IMG/VR virus record: IMGVR_UViG_3300042562_001368
Span: 1-30,398 of that record
Source of the DNA: a virus
Strand: one strand, 5' to 3'
Length of the DNA: 30,398 nt
Shown: positions 7,983-16,600 of the stretch, in pieces
Position numbering within the stretch: position 1 is the stretch's first letter
Layout: each line of letters starts with the position of its first letter
Translations under genes and position numbers: made by a program
Notes under the pieces: generated by a model
Databases searched by the model: none
The model's input: the letters and a program-made list of their open reading frames with translations, nothing else
What the model was told of the DNA's origin: nothing

Positions 7983-10900
7983 ATGCCAAATAATAAACTA
8001 ATATTAAGGAGTATAAATAGTCCGTGGATAACACCATTTAACGATATTACTACAGGTAGTGTATTATCTTGGGCTGACGTTGATAACAACTTTATATACT
8101 TAAAGGGTGAACTTATATATTCAGGGCAAACCTCTGGTACTAATTTAATTTTAAATAAAATTAATGGTAATAATATATCTATTGATTTAACTCAATTTGA
8201 AGCTGAAGGTAATAGATGGCATATACCATCTGGTACAACGGTAGAAATTGCTACTGATTATCAAAGTTTTATTTTTGGTGACTTATATATTGAAGGGTTA
8301 CTTAAATTGAATGACGGTGCTCAATTAGTTGTATTAAACGGTGATATTATACTTAGTGGTGGTAGTATTAGTGGTAATGGTACAACATTATTAATTGAGT
8401 TACCTCAATTTGATACGGTAGTTACTGGTGGTACATATTCTAACGGTACAGCTACATTTACTAATAATAGTGGTGGTACATTTAATATAAATGGATTTTA
8501 TACTGGTAGCACTGAAATATTTATCACTGGTGGTACTTATAACCAAAGTAATGGTATTGCTACATTTACAAATAACACTGGTGGTACATTTAATGTAAAT
8601 GGATTCTTAACTGGTTATACAAATTACTATACAACTGGTGCAACATTGGTTGGTTCCGTTGCTTATTTTGATAGGACGGATGCATTATCAGCATATACAT
8701 TAGATTTATCATCAATAGATTTTACTGGAAATACATCTGGTAATTGTATTGGTGATTTATGGGTTTCAAATCTTCACGGTTGTTCACCAATTACAATTCA
8801 CGATTCAATACAATCATCAGTATCAACGGCCAGTGGTGATTATTCATTTGCATTTGGTTCTGGTACAATAGCTAGTGGTCAAATATCACATGCCGAAGGT
8901 ATTCAAACTACAGCAAGTGGTGATTATTCACATGCTGAAGGTAATTTAACAGTGGCTAGTGGTCAATCATCACACGCAGAAGGTTATTTTTCAACCGCTA
9001 GTGGTGATTATTCACACGCCGAAGGGTTTGGTTCAACTGCTAGTGGTGAGTTTTCACATGCTGAAGGTAGACAATCCACAGCTTCTGGTGGTGGTGCATC
9101 ACATGCTGAAGGTCTTTTAACAATGGCTACTGGTGAATCATCACATGCTGAAGGTTATGTATCAACAGCTAGTGGTATTGCATCACACTCTGAGGGTTCT
9201 AACACTATTGCTAATGCTATTGCATCACATGCTGAGGGTAATGTAACAACAGCTAGTGGTACAGCGTCACACGCTGAAGGTAATTTAACAACTGCTATTG
9301 GTAATTATTCACATGCTGAAGGTTTTACTACAAAGGCAATCGGTGACACATCACATGCTGAAGGTATTTTAACTACCGCTAGTGGTAATTATTCACATGC
9401 TGAAGGTCAATCAACAACAGCTACTGATGCTAATTCGCATGCTGAGGGTTTTAGTACAATAGCTAGTGGTACTAATTCACATGCTGAAGGTGCAAATACA
9501 ATTGCTAGTGGTAATACATCACATGCTGAAGGTCTTCAAACAATAGCTGGTGGTACATATTCACACACTGAAGGTGGTTTTACAACAGCTAGTGGTAATT
9601 ATTCACATGCTGAGGGTAGTAAAACAACAGCTAGTGGTCAATATTCACACGCTGAAGGTGATAGAACGATAGCTAGTGGTGATACGTCACATGCTGAGGG
9701 TAGAGCTACAACTGCTAGTGGTTTGAATTCACATGCTGAAGGTGGTTTAACAATTGCATCAAATACAGCATCACATGCTGAAGGTTCAGGTACAGTTGCT
9801 AGTGGTTTGAATTCACATGCTGAAGGTAGTAGAACGATAGCTAGTGGTAGTAATTCACACACTGAAGGTAGTGGTACAATGGCCAGTGGTGATACAGCAC
9901 ATGCTGAAGGTATAAGTGTAAGAGCTTATGGTCAAGGTTCGCATGCAGAAGGTAGAGCTACAACCGCTAGTGGTAGTTTTTCACATGCCGAAGGTGTTAA
10001 TACAATAGCTAGTGGTAATTTTGGTTCACACGCTGAGGGTGATGCAACAATAGCTAATGGTATTGCTTCACACGCTGAGGGTAATTTAACAACAGCTAGT
10101 GGTCAAAATTCACACGCTGAAGGTTACACTACGACTGCTAGTGGTTATGCATCACATGCTGAGAATGTAAGTACAAGAGCAACTGGTAGTGGTTCACATG
10201 CTGAAGGTAATGGTACAACATCATTTGGTCAAAATTCACATGCTGAGGGTCTTGTTACAACATCTGTTGGTAGTTGGTCACATTCTGAAGGTAGATTAAC
10301 AACAGCTAATGGACTTGCATCACATACTGAAGGTAATTATACAATAGCTGGTGGTAATACAGCTCATGCTGAAGGTTCTGGTACAACTACATCAAATATG
10401 GCAGCACATGCTGAAGGTTATTTAACAATAGCTAGTGGTTATGTATCACATGCTGAAGGTCAACAAACAACAGCTAATGGTTCTCGTGCACACGCCGAAG
10501 GTATTTATACAACAGCAAGTGGTACTTATTCACATGCTGAAGGGTATCAAACAAATGCTAGTGGTAATACATCACATGCTGAAGGTACTGGTACAATAGC
10601 TGGTAATTATGTGTCACATTCTGAAGGTCATTATACAAAAGCAATGGGTTCAAATTCACATGCTGAAGGTGCAAATACAACAGCTAGTGGTACTGTTTCA
10701 CATGCTGAAGGTACTGGTACAATAGCTAGTAGTTATAATTCACATGGTGAAGGTTATTATACAATCGCTAGTGGTACTGCATCACATAGTGAGGGTTCAA
10801 ATACAACAGCTAGTGGTAGTTATTCACATTCTGAAGGTTATTTTACAAAAGCTCTTGGTAATTTCGGTTCACATGCTGAAGGTTTTTATACAACAGCTAA

Positions 10901-11753
10901 TGGTAATGGTTCACACACTGAAGGTTCAGGTACAACCGCTAGTGGTAAATATTCACATAGTGAAGGTGCCCTTACGACAGCTAGTGGTGATTATTCACAT
11001 GCTGGTGGTCTTAATTCAATAGCTAGTGGTGATGGTTCATTTATACATTCATCAGGTTCAACTGTAAGTGGTGCACGTAGTGTGGTATTGGGTGGTCAGA
11101 ATATTACTGGCGCAACGGCTGACACTGTATATGTACCTAAATTAAATATAAACACAGCACCAGCGAATGATAATTCATTAACTGATGTGTTGGTCAGAGC
11201 AAGTGATGGTGAAGTTAAATATAAAATAATACCTTTGTCAACATCTTATGGGTTATTTGCTCAAACAGCAACTGGACCAAGTGTAACAGGTATTGCTAAA
11301 CAAAGTATTATAGGTACAGGAGTAGGTACTTTATCAGTTCCAGCAAATGGATTTTCTATTGGTGATTCTTTTACTGCGGCCTTAGATGGACAACTATCAT
11401 GTTTAGGTTCAGCAAGATTACATATTCACGTTGAAACATTGGCAGGAGTAGTTCTTGCAGATACGGGTGAAATTGCAATGGAAACAACTACCTCAAAAGC
11501 GTGGTTATTAACTTTGTATTTTACAATTAGAAAAATAGGTGGGGTAGGTGTTGCATCTATTTCATCGGGTGGTTTATTTTCTTATATTAAAAATGCTGGA
11601 ACTAATTTTGAAGGATTTGTATTAAGTAATATTAATACTACAACTTTTGATACAACCGTAGATAATACATTAGTTATTACTGTTCAATGGAATACAAGTA
11701 GTGCAAGTAATACTATTCAATCATATAACTTCATCTTACAAAAAGTATATTAA
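7983..11753 (+). CDS. Long tail fibre with 51 YadA-head-like repeats and C-terminal receptor-binding-like domain
   Basis: A 1256-residue fibre. Residues about 94-230 repeat the modules of the fibre at 1049 (QSFIFGDL, then LVVLNGDIILSGGSISG, then the TGGTY/TNNTGGTF units). A short linker (CIGDLWVSNLHGCSPITIHD) leads to 51 units of about 14 residues of the YadA/Hep_Hag head type (T-x-A-S-G-x-x-S-H-A-E-G-x-x) over roughly residues 300-1020. In trimeric autotransporter heads such repeats form a left-handed trimeric beta-roll. A conserved cap follows (VVLGGQNITGATADTVYVP), shared with the fibre at 23416. The last about 170 residues look like a globular beta-sandwich tip (FDTTVDNTLVITVQWNTSSA). It is probably a trimeric side or long tail fibre. 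A glycosyltransferase gene lies two genes downstream. Confidence 0.8.
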   Translation: MPNNKLILRSINSPWITPFNDITTGSVLSWADVDNNFIYLKGELIYSGQTSGTNLILNKINGNNISIDLTQFEAEGNRWHIPSGTTVEIATDYQSFIFGDLYIEGLLKLNDGAQLVVLNGDIILSGGSISGNGTTLLIELPQFDTVVTGGTYSNGTATFTNNSGGTFNINGFYTGSTEIFITGGTYNQSNGIATFTNNTGGTFNVNGFLTGYTNYYTTGATLVGSVAYFDRTDALSAYTLDLSSIDFTGNTSGNCIGDLWVSNLHGCSPITIHDSIQSSVSTASGDYSFAFGSGTIASGQISHAEGIQTTASGDYSHAEGNLTVASGQSSHAEGYFSTASGDYSHAEGFGSTASGEFSHAEGRQSTASGGGASHAEGLLTMATGESSHAEGYVSTASGIASHSEGSNTIANAIASHAEGNVTTASGTASHAEGNLTTAIGNYSHAEGFTTKAIGDTSHAEGILTTASGNYSHAEGQSTTATDANSHAEGFSTIASGTNSHAEGANTIASGNTSHAEGLQTIAGGTYSHTEGGFTTASGNYSHAEGSKTTASGQYSHAEGDRTIASGDTSHAEGRATTASGLNSHAEGGLTIASNTASHAEGSGTVASGLNSHAEGSRTIASGSNSHTEGSGTMASGDTAHAEGISVRAYGQGSHAEGRATTASGSFSHAEGVNTIASGNFGSHAEGDATIANGIASHAEGNLTTASGQNSHAEGYTTTASGYASHAENVSTRATGSGSHAEGNGTTSFGQNSHAEGLVTTSVGSWSHSEGRLTTANGLASHTEGNYTIAGGNTAHAEGSGTTTSNMAAHAEGYLTIASGYVSHAEGQQTTANGSRAHAEGIYTTASGTYSHAEGYQTNASGNTSHAEGTGTIAGNYVSHSEGHYTKAMGSNSHAEGANTTASGTVSHAEGTGTIASSYNSHGEGYYTIASGTASHSEGSNTTASGSYSHSEGYFTKALGNFGSHAEGFYTTANGNGSHTEGSGTTASGKYSHSEGALTTASGDYSHAGGLNSIASGDGSFIHSSGSTVSGARSVVLGGQNITGATADTVYVPKLNINTAPANDNSLTDVLVRASDGEVKYKIIPLSTSYGLFAQTATGPSVTGIAKQSIIGTGVGTLSVPANGFSIGDSFTAALDGQLSCLGSARLHIHVETLAGVVLADTGEIAMETTTSKAWLLTLYFTIRKIGGVGVASISSGGLFSYIKNAGTNFEGFVLSNINTTTFDTTVDNTLVITVQWNTSSASNTIQSYNFILQKVY
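8845..11040 (+). repeat. 51-unit 42-nt YadA-head-like repeat array
   Basis: SH-containing units run from the TCA at 8886 to the one at 10995, a distance of 50 x 42 + 9 nt. This fits 51 units with three one-residue insertions (GGGASH and two NFGSH units). The core is SHAEG with variants SHSEG, SHTEG, AHAEG, SHGEG, SHAEN and SHAGG. Units diverge at the two residues before S/A-H and at positions after G. Confidence 0.9.
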
Positions 11754-11762
11754 AAAAAAATT

Positions 11763-12023
11763 ATGAAAAAATTAACAAGTGGCGATATCGCTTTAACTAA
11801 AATTGTTCGTGCAACATTTTTAAATGACAAATGGGTAATATTAGTAACAGATACTAATAATTACCTATACAATGTATCATTCACAGGTTTAGAATCTGAT
11901 GATAACAATACAATATTATCTAATACACACACAGCTTTATTAGATGTTGATAAATATGAAGTACCAGTTTTACCAGTTGATGTTACTAGGGAAGATATAG
12001 TAGGTTCAACACCGAAACTGTAA
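11763..12023 (+). CDS. Hypothetical protein, 86 aa
   Basis: I do not recognise this protein. It begins 9 nt after the stop of the long fibre and has no promoter motif, so it is presumably expressed with the fibre. The sequence suggests a small beta-rich domain (WVILVTDTNNYLYNVSFTGL) followed by a short acidic stretch (ESDDNNT) and a Val/Pro-rich tail (YEVPVLPVDVTRED). There is no signal peptide, membrane span or catalytic motif. Position suggests a fibre accessory or assembly protein. Confidence 0.6.
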   Translation: MKKLTSGDIALTKIVRATFLNDKWVILVTDTNNYLYNVSFTGLESDDNNTILSNTHTALLDVDKYEVPVLPVDVTREDIVGSTPKL

Positions 12024-12027
12024 TTTA

Positions 12028-12035
12028 ATATTTAT
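12028..12035 (+). promoter_or_regulatory. ATATTTAT promoter-like octamer
   Basis: Exact ATATTTAT, 29 nt before the ATG at 12065. A perfect all-AT inverted repeat (10-bp arms, loop TTT, 12038-12060) lies between the motif and the start codon and could fold in the leader. Confidence 0.45.
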
Positions 12036-12064
12036 TTTTATTATATTTTTAATATAATAAACTT

Positions 12065-13114
12065 ATGAATTATATTAAGTTTAATTATAAAACAACATTA
12101 CCTAAAGAGGCAAATGCCCCATCAGTAACTATTGGTGGGGATTTACTTGTTGAATATGATGTAACATTTTATGTTGTAAAATCTGATGGTATGGAAAAAG
12201 TAAAATCAGTTAAATGTAAAACTGGTGAAACGGTATATTCAAATATAGCGCAATGGTATATGAATTGGTATACAACTGTTCACCATGATGGGTTATTAGT
12301 TGCTGAAAATAGTTTTAACCCAAAGAATTCAGTTGTTTTTATAAAATTAGATGCGTATGCTTTAGGTGATAATATTGCTTGGGTACCATATATTGAAGAA
12401 TTTAGAAAAAAATATAACTGTGTTTTAATTTGCTCAACTTTCTATAATGATTTATTTAAAGATATTTACCCAAATATTTTATTTGTAGCGCCGAACACAA
12501 ATGTTGATAATATCTATGCTCAGTATTACATAGGTGCATCTAATGATGGTAATCAAAAATATTCACCTGTGGTGGTTGATGAAATGCCATTACAATATGT
12601 TGCATCATCAATATTGTATTTACCAATGGTTGAGATAAGACCAGAATTGGAAAAACAATTAAGAGATATGAAATTCAATAGAAAATACGTTTGTATTTCT
12701 GAATTTGCAAGTCATGAAAAAAAACATTGGAAATGTGAAAATGGGTGGCAAGATGTTGTTGATTATCTAAATTCAATTGATTATGATGTATTTGTTATAT
12801 CTAAAGAACCAACTAATCTTACAAATGTAACTGATTTAACTGGTGATAGGTCAATACTTAATCGAGCTCAAACATTACGAAATGCTGAATTTTTCATGGG
12901 TGTTAGTTCTGGGTTGTCCTGGTTGTCTTGGGGTGTTGGTACTCATACATTTTTAATTAGTGATGTTACCCAAATGAATCATGAATTTCAATCTAATGTC
13001 ACTAGAATATCAGCTAATCCAACTTTAACAAATGTTAATTATTATGCACCATTTGTTACTAAATCAGAAACTGTTATTAATTCCATAAAAAAATACTTAG
13101 AAAGTAAAAGTTAA
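12065..13114 (+). CDS. Glycosyltransferase of the bacterial autotransporter heptosyltransferase (TibC/Aah-like) type
   Basis: A 349-residue protein. It resembles the bacterial autotransporter heptosyltransferases, GT9-related enzymes that move ADP-heptose onto Ser in the repeats of autotransporters such as TibA and AIDA-I. Visible family signatures in order are a beta-rich N-terminal domain (VTIGGDLLVEYDVTF, then NWYTTV); ALGDNIAWVPYIEEF around residues 99-113, with the catalytic-type Asp at D102; CSTFYNDLF followed by a YP pair; CISEF, then EKKHW around residues 217-222; VISKEP; and SSGLSWLSWG at 281-290 in the nucleotide-sugar site. It is shorter than cellular members (about 400 aa), and no Cys remains after C224, so the Cys-rich iron-finger described for TibC seems absent. 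It lies directly downstream of the YadA-like fibre and its small partner, which suggests that virion fibres are the acceptors. The sugar used is unknown. Confidence 0.75.
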   Translation: MNYIKFNYKTTLPKEANAPSVTIGGDLLVEYDVTFYVVKSDGMEKVKSVKCKTGETVYSNIAQWYMNWYTTVHHDGLLVAENSFNPKNSVVFIKLDAYALGDNIAWVPYIEEFRKKYNCVLICSTFYNDLFKDIYPNILFVAPNTNVDNIYAQYYIGASNDGNQKYSPVVVDEMPLQYVASSILYLPMVEIRPELEKQLRDMKFNRKYVCISEFASHEKKHWKCENGWQDVVDYLNSIDYDVFVISKEPTNLTNVTDLTGDRSILNRAQTLRNAEFFMGVSSGLSWLSWGVGTHTFLISDVTQMNHEFQSNVTRISANPTLTNVNYYAPFVTKSETVINSIKKYLESKS

Positions 13115-13116
13115 AG

Positions 13117-13124
13117 ATATTTAT
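13117..13124 (+). promoter_or_regulatory. ATATTTAT promoter-like octamer
   Basis: Exact ATATTTAT followed by AATAAAAA, ending 13 nt before the ATG at 13138. It begins 3 nt after the stop of the glycosyltransferase gene. Confidence 0.5.
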
Positions 13125-13137
13125 AATAAAAAACTTT

Positions 13138-13506
13138 ATGGATTTCTATATAAATAAAAATTCTACTTTACCAATAATGAAACTTGATGTTGTTCAAGAT
13201 GGTAGATATGATGTGAAAAAAATATATGAACTGATACAAAATTCAAATATGTATTTTTCTATGTCTGAATTGGAGACTGGTGTTAAAGTAATTGGTAAAA
13301 AACCAGCACTTTGTATTGCCAAACCATCTGACTGTGGTTATGATGAATATTATATAGCATATAAATTTTCAGAAAGAGAAACAAAAAAACCAGGTACCTA
13401 TGTTGGTCAATTTACTATTGAGTTTTTAGATGGTTATGGTACTTTAATTATGCCTATTAGAGAAGAATTATACATACATATTTTAGACGGTAGTATTAAA
13501 AAATAA
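13138..13506 (+). CDS. Small BppU-like baseplate/fibre adaptor domain protein
   Basis: A 122-residue protein with the layout of a BppU-type N-terminal domain: a first strand after a short lead (NSTLPIMKLDVVQDGR), a mid-strand describing a bounded quantity (IYELIQNSNMYFSM), then YDEYYIAYKF, TKKPGTYVGQFTIEF and a closing LIMPIREELYIHI. In other phages such domains attach receptor-binding proteins to the baseplate or form the base of a fibre. The gene has its own ATATTTAT motif and stands between the glycosyltransferase and the DNA polymerase. The fold assignment is a pattern-level inference; the protein could equally be a free adaptor or an assembly factor. Confidence 0.5.
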   Translation: MDFYINKNSTLPIMKLDVVQDGRYDVKKIYELIQNSNMYFSMSELETGVKVIGKKPALCIAKPSDCGYDEYYIAYKFSERETKKPGTYVGQFTIEFLDGYGTLIMPIREELYIHILDGSIKK

Positions 13507-13545
13507 CCTTTTTGTTGCATTTTTAATCTTAAATTAGTAACTTTG

Positions 13546-13568
13546 TTAACCGTTTGGAAAACGGTTAA
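13546..13568 (+). promoter_or_regulatory. Stable hairpin in the DNA polymerase leader region
   Basis: Perfect inverted repeat TTAACCGTTT / AAACGGTTAA (10-bp arms, 3-nt loop GGA). It is unusually GC-rich for this region and has no T-tract on either side, so it is not a standard terminator. It lies 68 nt before the polymerase start but upstream of the promoter-like motif at 13615. It could be a DNA-binding site, an RNA processing signal, or a translational operator if transcription begins upstream. Confidence 0.4.
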
Positions 13569-13614
13569 AAAATAAAATACCCTTAATCTGTTGTTTTAAT
13601 TTATTTTACCCCAT

Positions 13615-13622
13615 ATATTTGT
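13615..13622 (+). promoter_or_regulatory. ATATTTGT promoter-like motif (7/8) before the DNA polymerase
   Basis: ATATTTGT, one mismatch from ATATTTAT, ends 14 nt before the ATG at 13637. It overlaps by one base TATAAATA (13622-13629), which equals the T4 late promoter consensus. This is unlikely to be meaningful by itself in such AT-rich DNA. Confidence 0.4.
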
Positions 13623-13636
13623 ATAAATAATATCTT

Positions 13637-16600
13637 ATGAGTAAAATAAATTTTGAAGAAATTGAATCATTTCTAGAGGGTAGAGACCCACAAAAATATA
13701 TTATTGCTATCGAATCTAATTATAGTGAGAACTATGTTGATTTAGTAATTAATGACCCTGAAACTGGTAAAAGACTTGAGCGACATAATTATAAACCATT
13801 TGTTTGGTTAAAACAGGATGTCTCAAATATTTTATATGGTGGTAATAAAACTAGGTTAAGAGAAGCCAGAGCTAAATTCAGTATTAGGTTAAAATCATTA
13901 AGAGTTAGTGATGAAAGTGGTTTTACACCAGACCGAATGGAAAATGGTTATAAATTTATGGCTGAAACGTCAAATGGTTATAGTAGTTTAATTGCATTCT
14001 TTAAAGAAGGTGGTGTTGATATATGGGGTGATAAATATAAAGGTTTATTTTTAGCATTACCACCATCTGAACAATTTCTAATACAAACTGGTAAGCGTTT
14101 ATTTAAAGGTATTGATGATTATAATGGGTTGCATAGATTGCAATTTGACTTGGAAACTGCTGGTTTAGATGCTAGCAGACATGAGATTTTCCAAGTCGGT
14201 GTAAAAGATAATCATGGGTTTGAAATCATATTAGAAACCAAAGGTGATACACCAAAAGAACGAAGAGAATCTGAAAAAGAAAATATTATCGAAATGTTTA
14301 AGATAATAGATAGGTTAAAACCAGATTTGATTACAGCTTATAATTCTGAAAACTTTGACTGGCCATATATCGAAAGACGATGTGAAAGATTATCAATTGA
14401 TTTTACTCAAATCGTTAAAACATTAAGTCCTAATTCTAAAATAAAAAGAAAGGATTCCCAATTAAAATTAGGTCAAGAAACTATTAACTACCTACAAACT
14501 TATATGTGGGGTTATAATATCTTGGATATCTCACATGCTGTTCGTAGAGCACAAGCAATTAATTCTGATATTAAACAATGGTCATTAAAATATATTACTA
14601 AATTCTCTAAAGTAGCAAAAACAAATCGTGTTTATGTTCCAGGTGATAAAATCAATTATACATGGGCTGACAAAAGAGATTATTGGTTTAATAATGAAGA
14701 TGGTTCTTGGGGGTTATTGGATACGTTGCTAGATAAAGAAAGTAATTTATCAGATGAAACTGTGAATAAATTACTCAATGACGGTGGGTTAACTAGAGTT
14801 AAAGGTGATTACATAGTTCAACGTTATTTATTAGATGACCTTTGGGAAACAGAACAAGTAGATTATATCTACAATCAAGCATCATTCTTATTGGCTAAGA
14901 TTTTACCAACTTCGTATATGCGAAGTTCAACAATGGGTACTGCTGGTCAGTGGAAATTAATTATGGCTGCATGGTCATATGAGAATGGTTTAGGGATTCC
15001 TAGTCTTCAACCAAAAAGAGAATTTACAGGTGGTTTATCTAGATTATTAAAAGTTGGTTATGCTGGTAATCGTGGAGTTGTTAAGTTTGACTTTGCAGCC
15101 CTATATCCTAAAACACAATTAACTTGGGGTATATTTCCTAATCTTGATATTACTGGTGTAATGGAAGGGTTATTAACATATGTTGTTGATAAACGTGATG
15201 AGTTTAAATTCTTAACTGGGGAGCATAAGGATGAATCTAAGCGACTAAAAGAGTTGTTGGATACCAACATGGGTAAATTAACACCAGAGCGCATTGATAA
15301 GGCTAAATCAATGATTACTATTGAATCTAAGAAGAGTTCAGATTACGATAAAAAACAATTACCACTTAAGATACTAGCTAACTCATGGTTTGGTTCATAT
15401 GGTGCACCTTATTTGTTCCCATGGGGTGATACAGATTGTGCTGAAGAAACAACATGTAGAGGTAGACAATCATTAAGACTTATGGTTAAATTCTTTAAGG
15501 GTAAATATGATTTTGAACCTTTAGTATTAGATACCGATGGTTGTAACTTTATTATTCCAGAAAATATTAATGATATTAAATATATTGTTAAAGCGAGTCA
15601 TTGGAAAACTGAAAAGTATGAACCAGGAACTGAATTAGTAGGTTTGGATGCTACATTGGCTGAATTTAATGAGACATATATGGAAGGTCGTATGGGTCTT
15701 GATATAGATGATATTTACGATGCATCAATTAATTTCAAAAGAAAGAATTACGCAAACAAAATTGATGGTAAAATCAAACTTGTTGGTAATAGTATTAAAT
15801 CAAAATCAATGCCTGTATATATAGAAGAATTTATAAATGGGGGTATTACTTTATTACTTGATGGTAAAGGGTATGAATTTATAGAATTGTATTATGATAC
15901 TGTGAATAAGATTTATAATTATCAAATACCAGCATTGAAAATAGCATCAAAATCTAGAATTAAAATGACATTAAACAATTATAAAAATGTTTATTGTGGT
16001 GAAAAGAATAAAGCTGGAAATTCAAAATCAAGACAAGCCCATATGGAACTTGCAATTACAAATGATTTGAAAGTTGATATAGGTGATGTTATTTACTATA
16101 TCAATACTGGTACTGCTAAATCACATAGTGATATCAAAGCTACAAAAAATAAAGAAACTGGATTAGTTGAAGTTGGTTTTAATTGTCAATTAATACCACA
16201 AGAACAAATTGATAAAAACCCAGAGTTATTAGTTGATGATTATAATGTTGCTAAGTATTTGGAAGCTTTAAATAAGCGAATAGAATCATTATTAGTTTGT
16301 TTTGATACTGATATCAGAGATAGAATATTGATTAGTGTTGAGAAAGATAAGAAAACTAAATTAATGCGACTTCAACAACGAAGTGTTTTTACTGAATCTG
16401 AATGTCAACTTGTATCTGGTAAACCATTAGAAGATGGTGACCAAGATGATTATGAAGAAGATTTAATGAGATTAGAGGATAGAGAAATTAAATTCTGGAT
16501 TTCAGTAAATAAAATACCTAATTTTATTAATGAGGGTGATTGGTTATTACTTACTGAAGATTACATTGAGAGAATGCGAATAGCAAAGGAAGAAGGTATT

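Noticed and set aside
9638-9862. Minus-strand open frame in the YadA-like array (and a plus-strand one at 10744-11022)
   Set aside because: Periodic Pro/Ser/Ala or Val/His-rich products arise only because the 42-nt repeat is open in other frames.
8845-11040. Regular 42-nt repeats as a CRISPR or iteron array
   Set aside because: The repeats are in frame within one long ORF, with no unique spacers, and encode a known fibre repeat.
13546-13568. Hairpin before the polymerase as a terminator
   Set aside because: No T-tract follows it on either strand, so it was kept only as a possible regulatory hairpin.
13622-13629. TATAAATA, an exact T4 late promoter consensus, before the polymerase
   Set aside because: Single occurrence in the expected place; other units carry ATATTTAT instead, and in such AT-rich DNA an octamer of this kind is expected by chance.
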